From positions 1,364,001 through 1,428,000 of the forward strand of contig CM049985.1 of the NCBI GenBank assembly GCA_016630955.3: a stretch of DNA of 64,000 nucleotides, read 5' to 3'. Position 1 is the stretch's first letter; each line of letters begins with the position of its first letter. Shown here in pieces: positions 51,076 through 60,860 of the stretch. Origin of the DNA: Didymella arachidicola (taxonomy: Eukaryota > Ascomycota > Dothideomycetes > Pleosporales > Didymellaceae). A program made the translations under genes and the position numbers. A model generated the notes under the pieces. It made no database searches. It saw nothing but the letters and a program-made list of their open reading frames with translations, and was not told the origin of the DNA.

Positions 51076-51852
51076 GGTGGGGTTTGGTCTGCAGACGATG
51101 GGGGCGAGGGACTGGGCTGGGCTGGGCCGCGAGGTGTGGGCTGGGGGAGAGTAGCTGTCTGGGGTGCATGTGGAGAGAGCTCCATACAGCAGATGCAAAC
51201 GAACGATGCCATGGTGAAGGTGGGAGCTATTGAGGAACAGCCAGCGTGGCGATGAAGGAGCAAGCATTGATCAGGTCTCTCCACCATGTATACAGCACGT
51301 GTGAGAAGCTGCAGCTCAGAGCTCACGCCATATCCTGCAGAACGAGCGTGAGGACTTACTCGAGGCCAGAGGGAGGATAGCGTGTCACTGAAGGCAATTG
51401 CAAGTGTTGCCTGGACCGCAAAGCGGGAGCAGAGATGGTGCTTGGCACAATCCAGGAGCGGCAGCTGCTATCTCACATGCAATTAGCTATTTTGAACATG
51501 ACCTGATGTCAGGCCTGTGTTGGTCAAGGGCGCACTCGAGCACTCTGCCCTGCCCGGCCCTGCCCTGCCCTGCCCTGCCCCACTAGCAACCGCTCGCTTA
51601 CTCGTGCCCTGAGGCTCCCGGCGCTAGGCCCCATCGGCACTAGAGCTAAACCCGCGAGCGCGACCCTCACGTCGAGCGCGCAGCACCGCACCGCTCACCA
51701 CCACCAGCACGCTGTCGTCCGCCGCCCCCTCCCGCGCCGCCCCGATTCCCGCCTCTCGCAGCATCGACGCGTGGCTGGAGTGTCTGACGCGCGCATCGGC
51801 CGCCTCTCAGCAAAGACACTCTGAGTCCCCGCGATGCCCCATCGAGCCCGCC
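51076..51852. other. Divergent promoter region with CCCTG microsatellite
   Basis: Lies between the divergent exonuclease and ING genes. A run of CCCTG units at about 51548-51580 is the only repeat seen. GC content rises strongly from about 51,540 onward. Confidence 0.5.
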
Positions 51853-54337
51853 ATGGCCGACGTGACTGAAGCGCCCCCCGTGCCGCCGCCTGCGCCCAAC
51901 CCGGACGCGCAGACGACGGTCAACGACTTCCTCGACTACACCGAGTTCTACCCGTCGGACCTGGTGCGCAGCCTGACGCTGATCGGCGACCTCGACGCGC
52001 ACTGCGCCGAGGCGGTGCAGCAGATCCACGACCTGACGGCGCTGTACTGCACCCTGCCCCGGCTGCCCGCCCGCGACCGCGACCGCGGCGACCCGGCGGC
52101 CCTCCGGCGCCAGATTGCGCAGCTGCTGCAGACGGCCATCCGCCAGCGCGAGCACGCCTACAAGGAGGCCGAGCGCCTGTACGAGGTGACTAAGCGCCAC
52201 GGCCAGCGCGCCGCCGTCATCAAGCGCAAGCTGCAGGCCCAGCCCGAGCCGCCCTCGCGCGATCCCACTCCGCCGCCCGTCTCGCCCGCCGCCCTGAGGC
52301 GCACGTACGAGCGCCCGCGCCTGCACATCAGCTTCGACCCGGCCCGCGACCGCCGCCGCAAGTCGGCCGTGCCCCTGCCCCGCGCCCGCGCCCGCGCCTA
52401 CAGCCTCTCCTCGTCCGACGACTCCGACACCGCCGCCCGCAGGCCCAGCCTCGCCGACCGCCCGCGCAAGGAGCGCCCCTACAAGGACCGCTCGCAGAAG
52501 CCCCGCACGCGCGCCCCCGGCGTCGCGGGCACCAACGTCCACAGCTCGATTGCGGGCATCTCGACCAGCAATGCCCTCGCCAAGCTGACCCCGCCGCCCG
52601 CCGACGCCCGCCCCGGCAGCAAGTGGGCGCCGTGGATGAAGCTGACCGAGTACGAGATGGCCGTCCTGCGCAAGCAGATGAAGAAGAACGCCGTCTGGAC
52701 CCCCAGTCTGACCATGGTCAACCGCGAGCTCGAGCGCAAGCACCGCACAAAGGGCGACTACGAGCGCGAAAAGGCCCGCTGCGACGCTGCCGGCGAGCCG
52801 CTGCTGGACGAAGAGCCCGAGACGCTCCTGCAGATAGCCACCGCTCAGGGCGTCGACGACCCTGCGCTGACGGCGACGGCGAATGCTGCAGAAGGCCTGA
52901 CCGCGCCCGGCGGCCCTGAAGCTCCCGCGCCGGTAAGAGAGGAGAGCCTCGAGCCCACTGACGGCCAGACTGAGCGCGACACGCGGCGCCAGAAGGCAAG
53001 AGGCGCACTGCGCAAGCTCGAGGATGCCACTAAGACTATTCACAACGCTGCTAACGGCCTCAAGGAGCTCAGCTTTTCCACTGTCTCGACATCACCTGCC
53101 TCTGTCCAGCGAAAGAAGTCGACCACGCGACCAGCCACAAGCAAGCGCAAGCGCGACACAACGCCTCCTCCAGACGCCGATATCTCTGCAGAAACAACCA
53201 ACGATCCAGAGCCAGCAGAGAAGGACATGTCCACACAGCCTCCTGAGCCTAAACGCTCACGTCTGCAGCTGTTAGCCCCGGCTCCGGCGCCTCAACATGC
53301 TTCCTCTGCCGGTACAGCAGCGCCCAAGGATCTACCCACGCCGGCCGCACCCTCGCCCGGCTCGCAGACTCCTGTACCGCTTCCAGAGACTTTGTCGAGC
53401 ACAGTGCAAGTGCCGCTTGCACCTGCTGGCCCAGGCACACCCAAGATCAGCAAGCGAGAATCAACGCAGCCAAGTAGGCAAACCACTCCTGCTGAGTTGG
53501 AGCCAGCAGAGCCTCGCAGATCTTCACCAATCGTCGACGTTCCAGCGTCTGATCCTGCCCCAGAGCAACTATCCATCACATCATCCACACGTGCAGGGCG
53601 CAAGTCGATCACGCCCAAGAACTCAAGTCCACCTCCAATTGAGCCTTCAAAACCTGCCCTCGAGCGCGCCGTCTATCCAGAACCGTCAATTGCACTCCGG
53701 CCCCGCGCCTCTCGCAGCCACGTGCCAACCCCAAAAGCGCAGTCCGAAGAGCCCAAGCCTAACGAGGGTCGCCCTGTACGCGACACCCGCCGCCACAGCA
53801 TCTTTAGCCAATCTGCGCTGACGGCTCCAGCCCCTACTCGTACGAGCACACGTAGAAAGCCGCCGCCAAAGGGCGAAATCACGTCTGCCGAGAACGGACA
53901 AAAGACCGTGACCAATGTCAAGCGCTCGCGAGGCAGCAAGAACCAGAGGAAGAAGCCTGGTGTCATTGGTGGGGATGGTAAGCCGGGCCACTTCGAGGAA
54001 GAAGTCGACTCAGATGAGGAGAGATATTGTATCTGCGACGACGTCTCGTTCGGCCAGATGATCAGCTGCGACAACAATGTAAGCCTCTCCTTGCAACCTT
54101 CATCATCTTCCCCATTCATCTACATGTTATTACTCACTCAGTTGGGGCATGTATACTAACAAAATCTCTCAGTGCGACAAAGAGTGGTTCCACTTCGAAT
54201 GCGTCGGCATGACACAAATGCCCGCCCGCAGAGCAAAATGGTACTGTCCCGACTGCCGCGAGAAGCTCGGCACCGATGCCTTTGGCAACCCCAAAATACC
54301 GCCCTCTTTGCCAGGCAGGGGCCGTGGTAACAGGTAG
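51853..54337 (+). CDS. ING-family PHD-finger chromatin protein (Pho23/Yng-type)
   Basis: Exons 51853-54078 and 54173-54337 (796 residues), joined in phase 0 inside the PHD finger. Residues about 20-130 are the ING N-terminal helical domain (VNDFLDYTEFYPSDLVRSL, HCAEAVQQIHDLTALYCTLP). The long middle is disordered, rich in Pro, Ser, Arg and Thr. The C-terminal PHD finger has C-X-C..C..C, H-X2-C, C-X2-C spacing in YCICDDVSFGQMISCDNN and CDKEWFHFECVGM, then WYCPDCREK. Such fingers bind histone H3 trimethylated at lysine 4, and the protein probably belongs to a histone acetylase or deacetylase complex. It is longer than yeast Pho23 (330). Codon use is extremely GC-rich in the first 1 kb. Confidence 0.88.
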
Positions 54338-54857
54338 GTTCTCCTCTTCACTTGCACCGACACACACTGAAACCTAGGAGGGGATGGAGTACTTAGGGCG
54401 CACAGGGATAGTTTGCAAGGCGGCATGCTGGGCTGGGCGAATGGCGTTTGATAGTTCGATACCCTATCCGGTCAATGGCAATGGACTTACATTTGGTACT
54501 TGGGCGACGTGCATTGGTGTTCGAGGTGCAACTCTGTAGTCTACGTGGCGTCGAGGAAGGTGAGAGTGAGCTTTGTTTTGTTTGCGTGGAAGGCGTCGCT
54601 GCCCTTTGCACTCACCGTTTGTCATGCCAAGAACCGTGTTTATAACCTCGACGCGCTCCCCTCTTCCTTTCTCTCCAGCCTCGCACACTTTTGACAGATA
54701 CACGACTTTCTTCTCTTCTGTTCTGTATGCAGCACTGTGCCATAATGGTTACAACTCTTCCAGCTCCTCCTTGGAGTCCTTCTCTCTGTCCGTAACTGGA
54801 CCTTCCTTGTCATCTTGCCCCTCGGTCTCACATTACTTCTTGACCCATGAGGTCACG
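54338..54857. other. Intergenic or possible 5' leader
   Basis: The frame of the next gene stays open upstream to 54573, but the preferred start is 54858. No other feature recognised. Confidence 0.4.
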
Positions 54858-55718
54858 ATGGCGATCTTCACTGTGCCTGATGAATTGCCTGTTGTCTTCA
54901 GCGGCCCTCGTCGACCCAATGTTCCTCTCGGCATCTCTCTCTGCGTCCTCCTCGGTCTTCTCGAAGCCTATTGGCTCGCCGCAATTCTTTACTGTGTGTA
55001 CACGACCTGGTTCACTGGCAGGAAATGGCGCGCAACCACGCAGGTCGACGGACTCCCGGTCCAGATGTCGCCCATGAACCCGGCGGAACGACGTTGGTGC
55101 GAGGACTGCGGCATCCACAAGGGAAACCGCACCTACCACTGCAAGCAGCTTGGGGTATGTCTGCCCTTCTATGACCACTATTGCGCCTTTTGGGTCGGGG
55201 CTGTGTGGGGTTACAACATGAAGGCGTATCTCGTCTTCTACGTGTTTCTCCTTGCCCATCAGTTGGCATGTCTGGCTGTTGGTGCATGGGTTCTCGACAA
55301 GCACAATCCACTCCATACGACAAACTGGCCTGCATCAGCGGTCAGTGTGGCTGGCATAAACCTCATCTACACTTTGGGTCCGATAAAGAATTACCGGACG
55401 AACCTCGCCTTCTACAACCGGCTCCAAGAGGAGACCAAGGCACCAGTCAGAATCTTCTGGCTAGATGACGGACTGTTCGAGTGGGAGACCGCAGATGCTT
55501 CGAGTTCTCCTTTCAATCTCGGCATCAAGAACAACCTGCGTTTTGTCACGGGCCCTTGGTGGTCCTTCCCGCTTTTCTGGACGAAATCGCCAGTCCAGGA
55601 TGCCTGCCGCCTCGAGTATTACGAGATGAGGCCACTGAAGGCCACCGAAGGCCACCCTTCCTCTCTCCCTCAATTCGTCGGAGACTTCTCTGCCACTTTC
55701 GACTACCTCTGCTCCTGA
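54858..55718 (+). CDS. DHHC-family palmitoyltransferase-like protein with DHYC active site
   Basis: 286 residues from ATG at 54858. A first membrane segment (about 23-51, LGISLCVLLGLLEAYWLAAI) is followed by a cysteine-rich domain: CEDCGIHKGNRTYHC, then CLPFYDHYC at residues 101-109. Further hydrophobic segments are at about 119-145 and 160-180. The active site is DHYC in place of DHHC, a variant also known in yeast Akr1. The enzymes attach palmitate to Cys of membrane proteins. The protein is short and the Cys-rich domain is degenerate in its first half, so another exon upstream or a divergent Pfa5-type enzyme are both possible. Confidence 0.7.
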   Translation: MAIFTVPDELPVVFSGPRRPNVPLGISLCVLLGLLEAYWLAAILYCVYTTWFTGRKWRATTQVDGLPVQMSPMNPAERRWCEDCGIHKGNRTYHCKQLGVCLPFYDHYCAFWVGAVWGYNMKAYLVFYVFLLAHQLACLAVGAWVLDKHNPLHTTNWPASAVSVAGINLIYTLGPIKNYRTNLAFYNRLQEETKAPVRIFWLDDGLFEWETADASSSPFNLGIKNNLRFVTGPWWSFPLFWTKSPVQDACRLEYYEMRPLKATEGHPSSLPQFVGDFSATFDYLCS

Positions 55719-56545
55719 GCTCTTCCACCCTGTCGCGACAGCCACGAGACGTGTCCGACCTTACACCGACCTCTTCTAGTCGGTCTATATTCCTCCCCGT
55801 CACTTCGGTGCGGTGCCAAAATCTCGAAAGAGTAGGGTGGGGGCCCTCATTGAGGACTGTGCCTTGTGTACATCCTTGAGGAGGGTTGTGTATCGTCTCG
55901 TACCACTGCACTACTAAAATATGACTACCTCGATGACTTAGCGAAAGTGGTAAGTGTGATGACTCCCATTCGATATCAAGATCTCTGCTGACCCTCGGAC
56001 ATTTCTTAGGGCTGTGCTCAATACACCTCCTTACAGGTACTTGTGGTCGATTTACGGGCGCTCCTGTGCTTGTAGCCAACTGTGTATCTAATATTGAGTC
56101 TCTAGAACACAGTTTTGACCTCGTCAGCCTCCAGAAGAAGCGTCACACGAACTCTGAGCGATGCCACAGCTCTCGAATTTAGCAAAGCGTCCCACTCTTT
56201 TCCTCTGCTGTTGTGCCATATGAGATCGGAGGTATTCGCTGGTCCAAAGATGATCGGCTAAACACGGTTTTGCAGAGGAGTTGAGTTGTTGTCGACTCTA
56301 CATCGAGATATACGAGGAAGTACGCGCTTGTCGTTCCTGCAGGTGGATGTGCAAGCGCTACCCCAGCTCCGGAGATTTCAAGCGAGTTACGAATGAGGGG
56401 CGACCTTCAGCCGCCAGGCCTCCACCTCGAACATCGACTGTTGACAGCAGCCGCAATGCATTCATCACTTCCTTTGCCTACGCTGTTCGAACAGCTTCTC
56501 AATATCAGAGTGCCCTTTTAGCGCCACAACACAGAATCTCGCGAC
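55719..56545. other. No gene recognised
   Basis: 3' flank of the DHHC gene and 5' flank of the next. Nothing else recognised. Confidence 0.4.
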
Positions 56546-57618
56546 ATGGCGATTTCGACAATCTTTGTCCTTGGCCAGAAACAGTCCTACTTCTTCAACA
56601 GCCCCACACATTGGGCATGGCACGAACTTCCGCCCGATGTAGAGACACTCTTCACTAAGACACCACCTATTCGCGATGTCATAGAGCTCGCGCTGGGCGC
56701 AAACGGAACCTACTTTGTAAGCTACCGCGATCACGACGCCACTGTTGCTTGCAAGCACTACAACCTCCCGAACCCGCTGGTCGAGTACTTATACGCTTCT
56801 CATCCGTCTGTCATGCGTGACTTGGCATCACTCAGCATCACTCTTGGGCCCTACGATAGCTATTACGCATGGGATCGGACGACCGCAAGCTGGAGCAACC
56901 TTCCGCCTGGACTTGAGAAGTCGCTGCTCAGTCGCCTGGAAAGCCAGGAAGCATGGCGAACGGTCTGGAAAGCCGATGGCTACGAAGCCCCGTCTTTTGT
57001 CAGCTTAGGTAACGATGGGGCCTACTTCATGCGCACGGTGTCTGGTGGTGGATGCTGGGATTTCAAGCTACCGAAAGTGGATGCAAGAAGTGGACTAGGC
57101 ACGGTCGGTGGTGACGGATGGGAAGGGATCCGTGGGACCAACAAATTCCTCGAGGATTCGTCAAACTTTGCTGGAATTGCTGTAAGTGACTTGTGGAAGA
57201 GAGCGAGGTGTAGCTGATTTCACGACAGGCTGTGCATCTCATGCTCGCTCAGGCGAACGCCTATGTGCTCGTCCTGACCAACGGAAAAACGTTCTCTAAC
57301 CTGCCAGCACATACATGGGCAGATTATACCAAGATGGCGGATAAGCTACCAAACTTCGTCCAACACATGACTCCATTGCCGCCTATGCCTGCACAGCCTC
57401 AGGCCCAGCAGCCGCCCCCTCAGCTGCAGCAACAACCTTTTATGTCGGCGCAGCTTGACCAATTTCAAAATCTACCGCCAGCTTACAAACAAAGTCAGCG
57501 AAGTGCATCAGGTTGCTGTGTCTCCGCCAGTCATGGAGCACCGCATACTTGCTGCCCACCTGCGCCTATGCAGGCGAGGCCATGGCCGATGCCTCCCATC
57601 AATGCCCCAAGATCATGA
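56546..57618 (+). CDS. Uncharacterised repeat protein with proline/glutamine-rich tail
   Basis: Exons 56546-57181 and 57229-57618 (341 residues), intron 47 nt with donor GTAAGT, joined as FAGIA-AVHLMLAQ. I do not recognise the family. About five weak repeats follow the pattern LG..GtYf...W..LPp.l: VLGQKQSYFFN, LGANGTYFVSYRD, LGPYDSYYAWD, LGNDGAYFMRT and AQANAYVLVLTNG, as in a small beta-propeller. The last 80 residues are rich in Pro, Gln and Ala (PPMPAQPQAQQPPPQLQQQP). No signal peptide, so probably cytosolic or nuclear. The 3' exon end is less certain. Confidence 0.6.
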
Positions 57619-57904
57619 GCTTCGCATTATTCGACTGATATGATGCACGCATTCAGTGAGATGGTCTCTTCAACGGTATGTACTCTTTGTCCTCTGGATG
57701 ACAAATTTTCCCTTCTGCTCGGCACATTGTTGTTGAATTCCATTTTCTTGCAAGCTGCATCGCGGGGTCTCTTTGTCTGATTGCGACAAAAAGACCATCA
57801 CCCCCATGTATATTCATACTCTCTTGCCCTTTATTCCGATCATCACTAAGGTACCTTTCGCAGTAAAGAGCATCAAAAGCCAACCAGTCTATCACGAAGT
57901 CAAC

Positions 57905-58147
57905 ATGAAGGTCGCCACCTATCTCACCCTCGCCACTACGGCAACGGCAACAGCCTTGAGCCCCTTCTTCAGCTCCCTGAGCTATAAGCCCGGAAACCCA
58001 GGCGCAGTTTACTACTGCTCGAACGCCAACTTTGGTGGGGACTGTATCTACCGTCCTGCCAACGACGACTGCTTCGCTCCGCCCAGCGCGCCGATGAGCA
58101 TTGGCCCAGACAATGGCGGCTACTGCGTTCTATTCGAGGATCGATAG
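57905..58147 (+). CDS. Small secreted cysteine-rich protein, cut by in-frame TAG
   Basis: 80 codons from ATG at 57905 with a signal peptide (about 1-18, YLTLATTATATALS). The mature part has four Cys (YYCSNANFGGDCIYR, DDCFAPP, GGYCVLFEDR). TAG at 58145-58147 ends it. The same frame stays open for 42 more codons, starting CKGSIINYDAANPG with three further Cys, to TGA at 58274-58276. The reading is coherent across the TAG, so this is either a recent nonsense change, leaky termination or a base error. Family not identified; a role at the host or environment interface is a guess from size and secretion. Confidence 0.55.
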   Translation: MKVATYLTLATTATATALSPFFSSLSYKPGNPGAVYYCSNANFGGDCIYRPANDDCFAPPSAPMSIGPDNGGYCVLFEDR

Positions 58148-58478
58148 TGCAAGGGCAGCATCATCAACTATGATGCTGCGAATCCGGGGGTGAACAGGGT
58201 GACATGCCCGGGGATCAGGGAGTGGTCGGAGGGCTTGGTTAAGGTGGGGAGTATGAGATGTCATGCAAGCGCATGAAAGGTTTGTTCAGGATTGAGTGTC
58301 TTTCTTTGTCATTCCGTTACGTCGTTTTATTCATTGTAGAAATAAGCCTTCAGGAGTACAAGCACATTACAATAGGCTCGATGGAATTCACTGACTGCCT
58401 CCTTTGACACCAGACTCTGAAGTTTGACATAACAAAGATTATAGTATCCAGCAGTTTCGCGCCTTCTGTGCCTATCGC

Positions 58479-58979
58479 TCAATCCATGGCGGCAGTAAGA
58501 TTCACACCGACCACGGACCACTTGGGAGGATCGCCATACCCGCAGAAGCTCTGGAGCCAATCACGACTCTCTGCCAAACATTAGCATGCACATCCACAAT
58601 AACCACTGACGCAACAACATACCTTGACCGATAGCTTCCCAGTCGTCTGGAGGGCACAGCATGGTCATACAAGGCTGCACCTTTGTATTCATCCAGATAT
58701 TAGCGCGAAACGCATCCCAGAAGCAGAATCAACGCCGCGTCTTGCCCTCGAGATCGTACCATTTCCTGACGAGCCACAGACAGACTTTCTACGCGCTGTA
58801 TTAGCTTGCTCGCTTGCTTCCATAGCTACAGAAATGTGGTTTGGGAAAAGCAGACTTACCACGCATGTGTAGTTACTCATCTGCTCGATGTTGACGTGTT
58901 GGCCGCCAGGGGCTTTGGGCACGGCGGTTCCGGCGCTGTTGAGGGCTAGGGCTAGGGTGAGGAAGGTGGTGGGGCCGCA
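58479..58979 (-). pseudogene. Small secreted protein gene with out-of-frame start
   Basis: Exons 58860-58979, 58623-58680 and 58479-58570 on the minus strand join in phase and read TFLTLALALNSAGTAV (signal-peptide-like), NYTCV, QPCMTMLCPPDDWEAIGQ and SRDWLQSFCGYGDPP, with four Cys. Introns have donors GTAAGT (179 nt) and GTATGT (52 nt). The only nearby ATG (58978-58980) is one base out of frame because a CCCC run follows it, and no in-frame ATG exists before an upstream TAA. A one-base insertion in that run or an assembly error would explain it. Family unknown. Confidence 0.45.
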
Positions 58980-59552
58980 TGGTGGGGGGGTTTTGTGTCG
59001 GGGGGTTTGGGGTGGGTTGGAGATGAGGTGGGTGGGGGTTTAATCAGGAGAGTTGGAGATTTAGTATTCTTTATATTGTTGGCGAGCTGGATTTTGAAGA
59101 ATATGGAGTGCTGGTTGTGGTACCGCGGGCTGATGGCGGACCCTTGGGGGTTGTTCCGTGGATGGGATGGTTTCGAATATTGTGGGGAGGTTTATGGGGT
59201 ATGAGGCATGTTTTTTCGAGATGTAGTGAATAGTCGATATTATTCTTCTTGCCTCTTTTTTGGAGGCTACAACAATATATATCGCGGCTGTCTTGTTGAA
59301 AACTGTCGTAGACTCAACCCAAATCTCACTGTACTCAGATCATCTCATCGGTACCCGAACAAGACCCAAGACAAACCAAGACCAAACCCCAAAAACCAGC
59401 ACTTCACACTTTGAATCGCCAGTCCCGTGGTGCCCGCCAACCCACCATCCCATGACTCCCCATCTCAATCCGCACCAGATGACTCACCACTCTACCCTCA
59501 ACACCCCCCCCCCCTCTCCACTCACCTCGCAACCACACACCCCAACCCCAAC
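58980..59552. other. G/C-skewed intergenic region
   Basis: 58980-59045 is strongly G-rich with runs of 4-7 G, and 59400-59530 is C-rich. No gene recognised; probably the promoters of two divergent genes. Confidence 0.4.
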
Positions 59553-60201
59553 ATGTCCCGCACCGCCCTCTTCGCCATCGACATCCAGCACGCCCTCGCC
59601 CTCTCCCCCTCAACCCGCATCCCGCACGCCTCGCGCATCATCGCCGCCGGCACCGCCATCCTCGCCCACTCGCGCGCCCTGATACAACAATCACGCACCC
59701 GCGGCTCCGTCCCGGACATCGAAATCATCACCGTCCAGCACGAAGAAACACCCGAAAAGGGGACTGTGCAGCGCGGAAGCGAAGCGTGGGGTCTTGTTTT
59801 CCCCCCGCAGAACGATGAGTATCTCGTCGCCAAAGACGTGCGTGAGTATCCTCCCTTCCCTTATTTCAGGTGGCGCTGAAATCGCAGGGGATGCGTTTAC
59901 ATCCAACCCGCGCCTCGCCGCCGACCTCCAGGCCAGAAATGTCGGCACGATCGTCGCGTTCGGGATCCAAAGCGAGTGCTGCGTTCTGTCTACTTGTCGG
60001 GGCGCGCTGGCTGCGGGGTTTGAGGTTGTGCTGCTGAGGGGGGCGCATTCGACGTATGACACTGGGGGGATGACGGCGGTGGAGGTTGAGAGGGAGGTGG
60101 AGGGGGTGCTTGGGGGGGAGGGGGGGAGGGTTGTGGGGTGGGAGGAGTGGGTGGGTGGGATGGAGTGGAGTGCTGCTGGGGAGGGGGCGGTGGGGTGCTG
60201 A
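59553..60201 (+). CDS. Isochorismatase-fold cysteine hydrolase
   Basis: Exons 59553-59841 and 59888-60201 (200 residues), intron 46 nt with donor GTGAGT, joined in KDV-RDAFTSN. The N-terminus SRTALFAIDIQHALAL has the catalytic Asp of this fold. KDVR holds the Lys near residue 95, and VGTIVAFGIQSECCVLSTCR has the nucleophilic Cys, with AAGFEVVLLRGAHSTYDTG after it. The family hydrolyses isochorismate, nicotinamide or related amides; the substrate cannot be read from sequence. Cytosolic, no signal peptide. The last 40 codons are Gly/Glu-rich from G-run DNA. Exon-intron structure by frame only. Confidence 0.8.
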
Positions 60202-60860
60202 ACGAGGGTGGTGGCGCTGTGGTGCTTGTTGTGAAGGGGGTGGAATCTGGGGGGTTTGAGAGGGAGGGGGGATCCTGGGCGGGTCTTGTATGCCAGGAAG
60301 CCTGCTGGAACTTACGGTATCGCTACTGCTGCAGCAGGGCTGTTTGCGGGGACTTGAGGCCAAACACATCTCTGCGTTTCGTAGGATATAGAAGACAATT
60401 CTCGGTGATGGCCTGGAAGCAGATTCGAGATTGCTGCGTCCTCGAGGAGCCGGGTGGCAGGCTGCGAGCCCCATGGTGCTGAAATCATGCGAGGTAGTCG
60501 ACGAGATTTCCCAACTCTCTTGCAACATGGTGGACATCTTGAAGGCTGCAGTGAGACTCTCCGTAGCTAAGTCGGTTCTACTAGCCACGGAAAGATCGGC
60601 CCCGTCAAAGGGACCCGGACAGTCATGCAGGACGTACTTGAACGAAGAGTCAGGGCTGCGCAGCACCTCGCACGAGTACAAGACAGCCCCGGGCCAAGAA
60701 GAAGCACATTGTATCGTTACATATCCCCACGCGTCCATAACCGAATAAGATAAGTACCAAATGCGCCAACGCTATGCACTTGCACGAACCAAACACCTCC
60801 AAAGGCAGTCTGTCACCAGCGTGCTTTTCACGCCCTACGACTCCCCACTAGCATCGCGAC
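60202..60860. other. Convergent intergenic region
   Basis: 3' flanks of the hydrolase and RPC2 genes. No gene recognised. Confidence 0.4.

Noticed and set aside
51667..53043. 458-codon minus-strand frame
   Set aside because: Shadow of the very GC-rich ING gene, where stops are rare on the opposite strand; Gly/Arg/Val-rich without motif.
58940..58962. GGGCTAGGGCTAGGG, telomere-like
   Set aside because: Only three units, coding for the Leu/Ala signal-peptide-like segment of the minus-strand secreted protein; not a telomere (those would be TTAGGG arrays at an end).
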